Source of the DNA: Anaerolineae bacterium
GTDB lineage: Bacteria > Chloroflexota > Anaerolineae > Aggregatilineales > Phototrophicaceae
DNA: 63,222 bases
Reading direction: 5' to 3'
Assembly (NCBI GenBank): GCA_022822545.1
Contig: JAJEBE010000022.1
Location: forward strand, 1-63,222
Shown here: positions 8,685 through 16,942 of the stretch, piece after piece
Numbering within the stretch: position 1 is the stretch's first letter
Layout: each line of letters starts with the position of its first letter
Notes under the pieces: model-generated
Seen by the model: only the letters and a program-made list of their open reading frames with translations
The model's database searches: none
Told to the model about the DNA's origin: nothing
Made by a program: the position numbers and the translations under genes

Positions 8685-8689
8685 TGGCG

Positions 8690-9042
8690 CAGGGCAATCG
8701 CATCAAATTATAGATTCACCACAGAGGCGCAGAAGCAGTTGCAAGCAAGTCGCGCAAATATTTACCACCGAGTACACCGAGGAAAAACGAGGACACAGAG
8801 CAATGCAGTTTACGCGTTATTTGGCGCGACATTTTCATTTGTCGGCTGGCCTGGCTATACAATTTGCGCGAGCATAAAATATCGCAGGACCCTCTATGCC
8901 CTCAAAATCACTCGGCGCGCTCGGTGGCAAAAGCCAGAATCCTTTAGCCGGGAGTCGCATGACTTACTCGCACCTACTTCTGTGTCTCTGTGGTGAGTTT
9001 TAGTTTAGTTCAGCAGGTATTCATTTTGATGCGATTGCCCTG
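8690..9042. mobile_element. MITE-like element A (18-bp TIRs, 10-bp target duplication)
   Basis: 353 bases. Left end CAGGGCAATCGCATCAAA (8690-8707) is an exact inverted match to 9025-9042. Flanks are a perfect 10-bp direct repeat TGTGATGGCG at 8680-8689 and 9043-9052, touching the element on both sides. Internally a second, imperfect inverted pair (caccacagaggcgcagaag near 8717 and its complement near 8992) would let the whole element fold. No transposase is encoded, so it must be moved in trans; IS4-type elements often make 9-12 bp duplications, which is a guess at the source. Confidence 0.85.
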
Positions 9043-9594
9043 TGTGATGGCGGCGGAGCCTAGATTTATTGAGCGGCGAGCATAATCGTCGGCCAGGGTC
9101 CGCCAGGGGCCGATATCCCAGTAGCGGCGGGCGGCGCCCGATGGCGATGGCAGCACATAGAAGCGGGTCCCGCCCTGGCGGAGGTTTTGCCAGCCGTAGG
9201 CGACGGGACTGGCAGCCGGCAGCCGATTGAAGGCGCGCCAGGCGGTTTTGCTGGTGAAGGCAAGAACTTGCGGTTGAAAGCGAGCGATCTTTTGACGCAG
9301 TTGGTCGGGCTGAAAATCGCCGGGGCGCAACCGGCTATCGTTGCCGGAGACGAATTTCGCCAGGTCAGTAAAGCCGATTTTCAAATCGAGCAAGGCGCGG
9401 AATTCAGCGGGAGCGAAGGGACGCGGCGTTATTCCCGCGCGCCAGAGCGTCCGCCAGAATGCGTTGCCAGGGTTGGCGTAATAGGCGCCGGCGCTGGCCG
9501 ATACCTTGCTTGCCGCTGTGCCGCAGAATACCAGAACCAGCCCAAAGTCAAGCAGATCGGGCAGGATGTCAATCGTTCCGGTCGAGTTTGTCAT
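9010..9594 (-). CDS. Mug-like mismatch-specific uracil/thymine-DNA glycosylase
   Basis: 194 residues. Family-2 UDG features: LVLVFCGTAASKVSASAG, YYANPGNAFWRTLWRAG and VLPSPSGAARRYW near the C-terminus. These enzymes excise uracil (or related lesions) from G:U and G:T mismatches in the cytoplasm. In E. coli Mug the first motif is GINPG with catalytic Asn; here it reads GTAAS, as in the thermophilic and Chloroflexota-type branch. The last ten residues (QGNRIKMNTC) are encoded by MITE-like element A; before insertion the frame would have ended after Ala-Arg. The gene overlaps the upstream MBL gene by 26 bases. Confidence 0.85.
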   Translation of the reverse strand: MTNSTGTIDILPDLLDFGLVLVFCGTAASKVSASAGAYYANPGNAFWRTLWRAGITPRPFAPAEFRALLDLKIGFTDLAKFVSGNDSRLRPGDFQPDQLRQKIARFQPQVLAFTSKTAWRAFNRLPAASPVAYGWQNLRQGGTRFYVLPSPSGAARRYWDIGPWRTLADDYARRSINLGSAAITQGNRIKMNTC

Positions 9595-10339
9595 CGGCGG
9601 CGGCCAAATTCTTCTGATGAGTTTCGGCGTAGAATGTATCCAGCGTCGCGGGCAGATCGAAGTTTCGGTCGCCGCTCAAGGCGCGCAGGTAAGCGATGCT
9701 TTGCGTCAAAGCGGCGCGGCCGGCGCAGGAGCCGTGCGAAGGTATGGCTTGACGGAGTTCCTCCCTGGCGGACCAAGCCTCCAGGCCTTCGAGCCATTCG
9801 TCAAGAATTTCAACGTGATTGACAACCGGCAGGGGCGTCTCGAAAGCATCGCCGCCCAGAAGCAGGCCCCACTCGGGAATCCAGCCGACGATGCAGTCCA
9901 GCGTATGCCCGGGCAGATGGCGCAATTCCAAAGTGACGCCGCCGAGATCAAGGGACAGCGCTGTGTTGAAACAGAGATTCGGCGGGACGAGGCGCACAGC
10001 ATCCCAGCGTCCCGCTTCCGCCAGTTGCATGCGGCGCAGCGTTGCCGGCACATCGTCATCAAATCGGCGCCGGCATTCGGCATGGCCGACGATAGCGGCT
10101 GGGGCCCGCCTGAAGCCGCCCGTGCCCCAGCAATGATCCCAATCGGCGTGACTATAGACCAGATAAAAGGGTTTTTCGCCCAAGATACCGGAAAGCGCCG
10201 CCATATCGTCGGGTTGCGTCAAGCTGTCCCAGACAGCCGCGCAGCGCTGGCCCAATACAAGCGCGCCGCGCACTGAGAAGTCGGGGTATTCCACCTCATA
10301 GAGCCAAAGGTTTGGGCGGATTTCCTGCAACTGTGGCAT
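9569..10339 (-). CDS. Metallo-beta-lactamase-fold hydrolase
   Basis: 256 residues. The dinuclear metal motif HADWDH (about residue 64) plus PGHTLDCIVGW and LLLGGDAFETP supply the HxHxDH, distal His and bridging Asp of the MBL superfamily. Substrate unknown; this superfamily covers glyoxalases, lactonases, RNases and thioesterases. A C-terminal helical stretch with two aromatic positions is not diagnostic. It overlaps the glycosylase gene by 26 bases and is probably co-transcribed with it. Starts at an ATG with only a weak ribosome-binding site. Confidence 0.85.
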   Translation of the reverse strand: MPQLQEIRPNLWLYEVEYPDFSVRGALVLGQRCAAVWDSLTQPDDMAALSGILGEKPFYLVYSHADWDHCWGTGGFRRAPAAIVGHAECRRRFDDDVPATLRRMQLAEAGRWDAVRLVPPNLCFNTALSLDLGGVTLELRHLPGHTLDCIVGWIPEWGLLLGGDAFETPLPVVNHVEILDEWLEGLEAWSAREELRQAIPSHGSCAGRAALTQSIAYLRALSGDRNFDLPATLDTFYAETHQKNLAAADDKLDRND

Positions 10340-10374
10340 CAGTTTCCCAAGAAGCCGCGTAAAGGGCGCCGGCC

Positions 10375-11493
10375 TTACTGAAGATCTACTTCAAGGTCGG
10401 GCGCCAGTTGGAAGGCGTCGATGACCGCGAGCGAGGGCAGCTCGGCAAGATCGGCCGAGAGCAAGTTTTCATCGACGCCGCCGAGACGCAGGTTGGCGAC
10501 GTGCAAGCGATTGTCCGCACCGTTGAGCATGACCAGAAGTCCGCTTTCCTCTTCGCCATCGAGCGATCGGAAGCGGTAGGAGACCTTGTAGCCCGGCGCC
10601 CCGGCGACCTCAACAGCTTCAACCGAGCGCGCCTTGATGCCGGCGCGTTGCGCTTCAACCCAGTCGCTGGCGTCGTCTTCGCTGTTGATCGCCACATCGA
10701 AGGTCGCGACCGCCAGCGTGGCCTCTTCGCCGATGATGGTCGCCGGCAAGCCGGGCGCGGCATCGGTGACTTCCCATTCCGAAGGGTAGCGAAGGATATG
10801 CTTGTCCAGATTGTCAAAATAGGCGTCCCAGCCAAAGGGGACGTCGGCGTAGATGGGCAAGCGCTCGATACTGTCGGCGACGCCTTGCAGGATAAACTTG
10901 AGTTCATGGGGCGCATTCTCCGCCATGATGACGCGCACCGAGTAGATATCGTCCGCTTCCAGCCAGGATTCTTGCCGGGCGATCATGTGAGAGCGGCCGC
11001 GCGACAGGTTGAAGTCGATTTGCACTACCCCGTCGGCGGTTGTCTTGCGGCTGGTTTCATCCCAGGTGGAGTAGCCGCTCCAGGTATGGTTGAGCCAGGT
11101 TTTATCGAGGAAGGCGCTAAGCGCGTCGAGATCGGCAATGCCGGCGTGGTTCTTGCTGAGCCGCACTTCGACGACGCTCAGATAATCGCTGTTGGACAGG
11201 CTGGCGCGCAGCTCGTCCGCCGTATTGCTGGCGCTGCCAAGGACCCAGCCGGTCGGCGCGCCGATGGTGAACAGGCCCGAGCTATGCAGATACTTGCTGT
11301 CGAAATCGATGGCCGAGATGTCGGGCGGCGCGGGCAGGGTCGGCTCCGGAAAAGGGGTGGACGCGGCGGATTCGCTTTCGAAATCGCCCTGCGCGATCTG
11401 TCCGGAAAGCATCGGAAGAATCAAACTGCCAACCATGGCGATGGTCATGATGATTCCGATGATGTAGGTAAAGGTCTTGGTCGTTTTGCTCAT
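10375..11493 (-). CDS. Membrane-anchored protein with two PsbP-like domains
   Basis: 372 residues. An uncleaved N-terminal membrane segment (about 8-30) is followed by a Pro/Glu-rich linker and two similar alpha/beta domains (about 55-215 and 225-365). Each begins with a phrase of the FTIGAPTGWVLG or ILRYPSEWEV kind, characteristic of the PsbP/DUF1795 fold in which a Tyr/Trp-rich strand is followed by an antiparallel sheet. The domains should face the cell exterior. Function unknown; the fold often forms lipoproteins or chaperone-like proteins. GGAG precedes the ATG by 11 bases. The next gene on the left starts 35 bases after its stop. Confidence 0.6.
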   Translation of the reverse strand: MSKTTKTFTYIIGIIMTIAMVGSLILPMLSGQIAQGDFESESAASTPFPEPTLPAPPDISAIDFDSKYLHSSGLFTIGAPTGWVLGSASNTADELRASLSNSDYLSVVEVRLSKNHAGIADLDALSAFLDKTWLNHTWSGYSTWDETSRKTTADGVVQIDFNLSRGRSHMIARQESWLEADDIYSVRVIMAENAPHELKFILQGVADSIERLPIYADVPFGWDAYFDNLDKHILRYPSEWEVTDAAPGLPATIIGEEATLAVATFDVAINSEDDASDWVEAQRAGIKARSVEAVEVAGAPGYKVSYRFRSLDGEEESGLLVMLNGADNRLHVANLRLGGVDENLLSADLAELPSLAVIDAFQLAPDLEVDLQ

Positions 11494-11690
11494 TCGGATG
11501 CTGCTCCGGTAGCGCGGTCAAAACGGCGTCATCATACCGCAAAAGCCGAACACTGTTAAGCAAGACTTTTTGCCTCTATAATCCGCGCCGATCGAGAATC
11601 GACCTTTGCAGCCGGCGTGAACCTGAGGGCGCGGCGAAGGCCGACGAGACCCATCAACGCGACAAGATGAAAGCGAGAAACGGCATATCC

Positions 11691-12695
11691 ATGACCGAGG
11701 GAAACTTTGTCAAGCGACCGTTGACCTTAAATGACGCGGCAGCTTATGTGGACACCATCAACGCGATAGCGGAGCAGATCGGCATCACAGACCGGATTCA
11801 AGCGGAAAGCGCGCTGCTGGAATGGCACGAGCCCGGTTTCGATCTCGGCAGTTCCTCCCTGGGCGTATTTGACGGCGCGTTATTGGCCGGATACGCGACA
11901 TTCTGGGCGACGGCTGAGACGCCGGTGCGGCCGGGTTTGCATTGGGGAGTGCATCCCCGTTATCAGGCGGCCCAACTGGATGGTCTGCTGCTGCGCTGGG
12001 GGCAGGAGCAAGCGGAAGGGGTCATCCCGCGCTGCCCGCCGGAAGCGCGTTTCAGCCTGCGCAGCGGCGCGCACAAGGGTCATGCCTTTGCCGAGGCGGC
12101 CCTGCAAGGCGCCGGTTTTCACGAGAGCCGCTCGTTCTATGATATGGAGATAGCGATGACGGAACGGCCGACGCCGACGCCTTTTCCGGCCGGCATCAAA
12201 CTCCGCCCCTATTGCCATGAGCGGGATTTGCCCTTATTGGTCGATGTGGTGCGGGATGCCTTTTCCGACCACTTCGGCTATATTGAAGAGCCTTTTGAGA
12301 AGGACCTGGCGTTGTTCCGGCATTGGCTGGACAATGACCCGCATTTTGATCCAGAGTTGCTGTTGTTTCCGGTGGCGGAAAGCACGGGGGAGGTGGTGGG
12401 CTGCCTGATCGGATTGACGCAGGATTATCGCGATCCGGCGGCGGGATTCGTCGATACGGTGGGGGTGCGGCGGGCTTACCGGCGGCGCGGCCTGGCGACA
12501 GCGATGTTGCAGCACAGTTTCGCCATGTTTTGGGATCGCGGCAAGAAGAAGGCGCATCTGGATGTGGACGGCGAGAGTTTGACGAATGCGGTGGCGCTGT
12601 ATGAGCGGGTAGGGATGCGTGTGTATCGGCGTTATGCGGTGTATGAGAAGGTGCTGCGCGAGGGCGTCGAGTTGGCGAAAGTGGCGCTGGAGTGA
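11691..12695 (+). CDS. Tandem GNAT-domain N-acetyltransferase
   Basis: 334 residues in two GNAT repeats. The first (about 5-155) has a weak acetyl-CoA loop. The second (about 165-325) carries VGVRRAYRRRGLATAML, the classical Q/RxxGxG/A pyrophosphate loop, and an ANAVALYERVGMRV-type motif B. The architecture resembles mycothiol synthase MshD, where only the C-terminal domain is catalytic; whether this makes mycothiol is not shown. TATAAT at about 11575 is a plausible promoter. The start was moved to the second ATG because the first eight residues (MKARNGIS) precede the conserved fold. The alpha/beta hydrolase gene follows after 7 bases. Confidence 0.8.
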   Translation: MTEGNFVKRPLTLNDAAAYVDTINAIAEQIGITDRIQAESALLEWHEPGFDLGSSSLGVFDGALLAGYATFWATAETPVRPGLHWGVHPRYQAAQLDGLLLRWGQEQAEGVIPRCPPEARFSLRSGAHKGHAFAEAALQGAGFHESRSFYDMEIAMTERPTPTPFPAGIKLRPYCHERDLPLLVDVVRDAFSDHFGYIEEPFEKDLALFRHWLDNDPHFDPELLLFPVAESTGEVVGCLIGLTQDYRDPAAGFVDTVGVRRAYRRRGLATAMLQHSFAMFWDRGKKKAHLDVDGESLTNAVALYERVGMRVYRRYAVYEKVLREGVELAKVALE

Positions 12696-12702
12696 GACGA
12701 TT

Positions 12703-13524
12703 ATGGATATAAAGTCAGGCTACGCGGAGATCAATGGCGCGCGGCTCTATTACGAAATGGCGGGGAGCGGAAGAGCTTTCATTATGATCCATGCCGGCAT
12801 TGCCGATTGCCGCATGTGGGATCATGAGTTTGAAGCCTTCGCCAGCAGTCATCTGGTTATGCGTTTTGACATGCGCGGCTACGGAAAGAGTTTGCCGGTC
12901 GAAGGCGAGTTCAATATCCAGGACGACTTGGCGGGGCTGCTGGAGAGGCTGGAGCTGCCCGCGCCGGCAATTTTGATGGGATGTTCCATGGGCGGCGGAC
13001 TCGCGATTGACTACGCTCTCGAAGCGCCGGAAAAAGTGGCAGCGCTGATCCTGGTCGGGAGCGGTCCGCCGGGGCTTGAGCTGGATGCGGAAGGACCGGA
13101 TGATTTGTTTGCCCAATCGGAAGCGGCATTTCAAGCCGGCGATGTCAACCGGGTCGCTGAATTGGATATGCAGATCTGGTTTGATGGCATGGGGCGCGGG
13201 GCGGAAGATGTCGATGCGTTGGCCCGCCAAAAGGCTTATGACATGGCGCGCCTGGTGACGGAGCATGAACTCAAAGATATCGGCAAGCATACGCGCAAGG
13301 ATTTTGACAAACCGGCGGCAGAGCGTTTGCATGAGTTGACGATGCCGGTCTTGGCAATCGTGGGCGAGAATGATCTGCCATATTTGCGGCTGGCGGCGGA
13401 TTACATGGTTGAGCATCTGCCAAAGGCGAGCAAAGCGCTAATCAAGAACGCGGGGCATCTGCCGAATATGGAGCATCCGGAATTGTTCCGGGCAAGAGTG
13501 GCAGGTTTTCTCGACGGAGTTTGA
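12703..13524 (+). CDS. Alpha/beta-hydrolase
   Basis: 273 residues. Oxyanion and nucleophile motifs are visible: IMIHAGIADC (HG-type loop), GCSMGGGLAIDYAL with the GxSxG serine at about 98, EN DLPY near 226 as the Asp site and NAGHLPNMEHP with the His near 250. The GCSMGGG spelling is typical of peroxidase/esterase-type alpha/beta-hydrolases. Substrate unknown. The ATG at 12703 is preferred: the longer frame from 12619 overlaps the upstream GNAT gene and reads as shadow. Tightly linked to the GNAT gene (7-base gap), so probably co-transcribed. Confidence 0.85.
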   Translation: MDIKSGYAEINGARLYYEMAGSGRAFIMIHAGIADCRMWDHEFEAFASSHLVMRFDMRGYGKSLPVEGEFNIQDDLAGLLERLELPAPAILMGCSMGGGLAIDYALEAPEKVAALILVGSGPPGLELDAEGPDDLFAQSEAAFQAGDVNRVAELDMQIWFDGMGRGAEDVDALARQKAYDMARLVTEHELKDIGKHTRKDFDKPAAERLHELTMPVLAIVGENDLPYLRLAADYMVEHLPKASKALIKNAGHLPNMEHPELFRARVAGFLDGV

Positions 13525-13705
13525 TGGAGCGGTAGAGTCAGCCGAAATAACGCTGGGCCAGACGAAACGCGGACAGCAGCGCGCGACACCAATTTCCCTC
13601 GGCGGAATTCGTCGAAAGCTTCATAGGCCCCGACAATTACAGCACATTCATCATATTTGCAAGAATCTGCGCTATACTTGGATAGATGAGAAAGGAACGG
13701 AAGCA

Positions 13706-13954
13706 ATGGCAACAGCCGATCTTTCACAATCATATCATTCGCTGGACAGGCGGGTCACCTCAATAGAAGCCGAACGGCAACATATGGCAACAAAGGCGGA
13801 TGTCGCCGACTTGCGGGCGCTTATCGAAAGACAATCGCGTCAGTTTCTTATGTGGCTGGTCGGGACAGGCATTGTCGTCGCTGGTGTTATCTTGAGCGCA
13901 ATCGCAGCTATAATCGTGCCGCTGCTACAACAGATTATCGACAAGTTGCCATAG
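13706..13954 (+). CDS. Small coiled-coil membrane protein
   Basis: 82 residues: about 50 residues of hydrophilic coiled coil (SLDRRVTSIEAERQHMATKADVADL), then one membrane segment (about 52-74), then a short tail. The ATKADVADLRA stretch resembles the coiled-coil of DUF1640/CCDC90-like and hemolysin XhlA-like proteins. AGGAA precedes the ATG and TATACT at 13673-13678 is a plausible -10 box. Real gene likely; role unknown. The 181 bases before it and the 259 bases after it show nothing else. Confidence 0.6.
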   Translation: MATADLSQSYHSLDRRVTSIEAERQHMATKADVADLRALIERQSRQFLMWLVGTGIVVAGVILSAIAAIIVPLLQQIIDKLP

Positions 13955-14213
13955 AATTACGACGATCCGCACACTGGCGCGGGTTTCCCCCAGTGACAAT
14001 TCGCCCTTGCCAGCTTCTTGACCAAGGCATCTCACATCCTCCGTTGCGCGGAATAATAGCGATGCAAGCCGCATCTTCAAGCGCGGGGATTCCGCCAATA
14101 GACGAGGCGACTCGGGGAGGAATCCATTCGAGCCGATCCCGATTAACTGATGGTTATGGAAAATATGTAGTCGCAACTGTGCTTGGTACTTGACCGATTG
14201 AAGAGTCTGACAG

Positions 14214-14762
14214 ATGGCGCAGCATAACCAAGACCGCTACGAGGATATTCTAAAGCGCATCGCCGAGCGGCGGCCTTTCGGGGAGAAGCGGCGGGAGGTA
14301 TTGCCGCAGACACCGCAGGAGCGCGCCCTCGACCGCATCAACGCTTATGACTGTCTGGCGGGCTTGACGCGGCAGGTTTATGACCAGTGGCTGTGTTACG
14401 GGCCGAAGAGCCTGCGCGGCTCGGCTTGGGCGGGCGTGGTGGCCTGGGCGCATCGCAAGGGTTATCACGGTTATCAGACGCTGACCTTGCACGGCGTCTG
14501 GGCGCATTACGCCGGCGACGATATGCTGCTTAGCATTGGCAGCCGTCAATTGCCTTATGACGCGCCGGTATATGACGCGGGAGTATTTCGCGTCGCCATC
14601 CAGAACAACTTCAGAATCTACTACGATGACAGCGGGGGGCCGCCAGCGGAGGGCGACCGCTTGCATTATCGCCGCGCCTTCGACGAAGAGGAGCGCCTGC
14701 GGCTGCGTCAAACGCTAAGAGAAATCGTGAAGCGCTGGGGGCGGGAGATGGCGGCTGATTAG
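14214..14762 (+). CDS. Uncharacterised protein convergent with the E1 gene
   Basis: 182 residues, no family recognised. N-terminal half basic and helical (RYEDILKRIAERRPFGEKRREVL); the centre has an aromatic-rich core (HGVWAHYAGDDMLLSIGSRQLPY) and the end is a charged helix. Its stop overlaps the stop of the E1/ThiF gene by 4 bases on the opposite strand. It could belong to the conjugation module, but the opposite orientation makes this weak. It is not Ub-like: no beta-grasp pattern and no terminal Gly-Gly. Confidence 0.5.
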   Translation: MAQHNQDRYEDILKRIAERRPFGEKRREVLPQTPQERALDRINAYDCLAGLTRQVYDQWLCYGPKSLRGSAWAGVVAWAHRKGYHGYQTLTLHGVWAHYAGDDMLLSIGSRQLPYDAPVYDAGVFRVAIQNNFRIYYDDSGGPPAEGDRLHYRRAFDEEERLRLRQTLREIVKRWGREMAAD

Positions 14763-15691
14763 TCGTCCTCGTCCTCATCCTCGAATTCGATATCGGTGGT
14801 AAGCCCGGAGGCAGCCAGATCGGCGAGGGAGATGCCGCCCTCATCTTCTTTGACGAGCATGCTGACGCCTTGTTTCAGTTTTTCGCCGCAGACGAGGCAA
14901 TCGGGATCGCGCCCGATGTCAATCCAGATGCCGGTATGGGGCTCGTTCTCTTGCCCTTCGATGATCTCCATAGCGGTATTGGCGACGATCAGGGTATTGG
15001 CCGGCGCCGGTTCATAGACGGCGGCACCGCGGAGCAACTCGTTGATAATCAGATCGGCCTGGATGCCGGCGACCTTGGTCACATTGACCCAAAGGCCGGG
15101 TTCCGCTTCGAGAGTGCCGGTTTCGTCTATCATGCCGTAGTCGAGATCGCCGACCGGGTTCAGGGAGACCATGACGCCGGCGCGGGTCGCTGCCGACCAG
15201 CAGGCGTAACAGGGGCCGTCAAAGGGCTTGATGATGACATGGTCTCCGCCTTCGCCCCGTTCGTAGACGCCGGCGTAGGAGGCGCTGAGACGTTTCTCCA
15301 GGCATTTCTCGTTGATGGCGTATTTGATCTGCTCGTGGTCCACGGCGACGACCAGGATGTCGACATCATCGAGGCAGTCCCAATGGTCTTCTATCAGGCC
15401 TTGGCGCACTTCGACATTCGCGTCCGGATTGCGGTTGCGGATGAGATCGGCGACGGCGCTGGCTTTATTTTGGCCGATGTAGCGCAGATCGGCGACGTGA
15501 CGGGTGACATTGCCGCGCTCGAGCAGGTCGTGATCCACGAGGACAAAGTTGGCGACTCCGCTCATCGCCAGGCTGAGCGCGACGAAACCGCCGCCGGAGC
15601 CCAAGCCGACGACCGCAACCTTCTTTTCGCCGAGTTGGTCCAGGTTATCGGAGCCGATCAATCTTTCGACGCGTTCCCAAATATCAGCCAT
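14759..15691 (-). CDS. E1-like / ThiF-family adenylyltransferase
   Basis: 310 residues. Activates the C-terminus of a ubiquitin-like protein by adenylation. Seen: nucleotide loop VAVVGLGSGGG, VLVDHD with Asp53, NVTRH with Arg64, GQNKASAV with Lys76, and Zn pairs CYAC and CLVC. The C-terminus ends in an acidic tail (EFEDEDEDD). Start at MADIWERV is preferred; the longer frame overlaps the JAB gene. Immediately downstream of the JAB-like gene (4-base gap), which follows the E2-like gene, so the three are one operon. Unlike eukaryotic E1s no separate catalytic-cysteine domain or Ub-fold domain is apparent. Its ubiquitin-like substrate is not encoded nearby. Confidence 0.9.
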   Translation of the reverse strand: MADIWERVERLIGSDNLDQLGEKKVAVVGLGSGGGFVALSLAMSGVANFVLVDHDLLERGNVTRHVADLRYIGQNKASAVADLIRNRNPDANVEVRQGLIEDHWDCLDDVDILVVAVDHEQIKYAINEKCLEKRLSASYAGVYERGEGGDHVIIKPFDGPCYACWSAATRAGVMVSLNPVGDLDYGMIDETGTLEAEPGLWVNVTKVAGIQADLIINELLRGAAVYEPAPANTLIVANTAMEIIEGQENEPHTGIWIDIGRDPDCLVCGEKLKQGVSMLVKEDEGGISLADLAASGLTTDIEFEDEDEDD

Positions 15692-15695
15692 GTTA

Positions 15696-16940
15696 CTATG
15701 CCTCTTTGTCGGTCTTTTCGTTTTCGGCGAGCGCTTCGGCAGCCGTCGGGTCGGCATCATTGGCGCCTTCCGCGCCGCTGGAATCCTCTCCGCTCGGCGC
15801 GTCGTCTTCATCCAGCAAAACCGGGATGGACAGGGACGGCGGCGGCCGCAAGCCCATGTCGATTTCGATGGCGACAAGGTAATCGATGAGGTAGTTGTCG
15901 CTGGTCCATTGCCAGTCGGGCGGATCTTCGATTGGGGTCGCGACCTGCCAGAGTTTTTGGAAAGTCGCCACCGGGTCCATCAGATCCAGGCCGTTGACAA
16001 AAGGCGCCTGGTAAGCTTTCGGCCGCGAATGGGGATAATCGTGCTGGGTGACAAACAAGAGAAAGAAGCTGGCGCCTTGCCGAATGGTGAAGAAACAGAA
16101 TTCCAGCGGCACTTCGCCATCGCATTCGTAGAAGAGCGTGCGGACGAGCAAGCCGTCATCGACCAGGGCAAGGGTCTCGCTGGTCAGGCGGTCGGCCAAG
16201 ACGACATGCCAGCCATATTTCATCATCTGCGGCAGTTCAGCGGCGGGCACCACTTTGGGATGCACGGGCTGGAAGACGCGAATGTCGCGGTGGATATACC
16301 ACCAATCCACGCGCATATCGAGGCCGTTTCCCATGGGAACGGTGATGTAGTTCACGGCCAGGTCGGCATCGCCGATGGTAGGCGCGTGGCCGACTGTGAC
16401 GATGGGCACCAGCAGCGAATCCATGCCGAGCTCATCGTCATCGAGCCAGGATAGCGCCGTCATCAAGTCGCCGTGGCTGGGCTGGATCATGGAGCCGGGC
16501 TGTTTGTGCCAGTCGCCCAGGTAGCGCAGGGGCACATCAAAGCGGTCGATAAGCGAATCGGCGCCGCGGTGACGCTCGCGGTGAAAATGCCAATTCTCTT
16601 GCAGCCACCAGATGACTTCGTCTTGCAGGGCGTCGCCTTGCTGAAATGTGTGGGAGCGGCGGACGGCGGTTTCGTCGGGGGAGATGGTATCGAGCACGTA
16701 GATGGTGGGCAACCCTTCGGGGGTGTCGTCTTCGACGATGAAGCCAACCATGGCCTCGCCGGTTTCGTCGGCCATGTATTGGCTGGCGGCGGAGAGCATG
16801 CGTTCGACCGCGCGCTGCGACAGGACCAGGTTGGGTACGATACCACGTGAAATCATAGCCATCCCCCGCAAGCGCTTCCTGATATGTTCAAACTCGATGT
16901 GGACGAGTCTGAGGATTTCCGGCTCAGCCCGCGCAGCCAT
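15696..16940 (-). CDS. JAB/JAMM-like protein with a degenerate UBC/RWD-like C-terminal half
   Basis: 414 residues. N-terminal JAMM domain about 35-205: Glu62 in GEAMVGFI, then WHKQP (145-148) and PSHGD (154-158), so HxQ-x7-SxxD instead of the canonical HxH-x7-SxxD that binds Zn. The middle and C-terminal part (about 245-370) has EVPLEFCFF, SFFLLFVTQHDYPHSRPKAY and a Trp-containing helix, resembling an E2-type UBC fold without the catalytic Cys. Ends in an acidic, disordered tail. JAMM proteins of bacterial Ub-like systems process modifiers or remove them from targets. The gene starts 2 bases after the E2 stop, with GGAGG overlapping that stop. Confidence 0.68.
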   Translation of the reverse strand: MAARAEPEILRLVHIEFEHIRKRLRGMAMISRGIVPNLVLSQRAVERMLSAASQYMADETGEAMVGFIVEDDTPEGLPTIYVLDTISPDETAVRRSHTFQQGDALQDEVIWWLQENWHFHRERHRGADSLIDRFDVPLRYLGDWHKQPGSMIQPSHGDLMTALSWLDDDELGMDSLLVPIVTVGHAPTIGDADLAVNYITVPMGNGLDMRVDWWYIHRDIRVFQPVHPKVVPAAELPQMMKYGWHVVLADRLTSETLALVDDGLLVRTLFYECDGEVPLEFCFFTIRQGASFFLLFVTQHDYPHSRPKAYQAPFVNGLDLMDPVATFQKLWQVATPIEDPPDWQWTSDNYLIDYLVAIEIDMGLRPPPSLSIPVLLDEDDAPSGEDSSGAEGANDADPTAAEALAENEKTDKEA

Positions 16941-16942
16941 GT

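Noticed and set aside
14214..14762. The convergent 182-residue gene as the missing ubiquitin-like modifier
   Set aside because: No beta-grasp pattern or C-terminal Gly-Gly, and it is in the opposite orientation.
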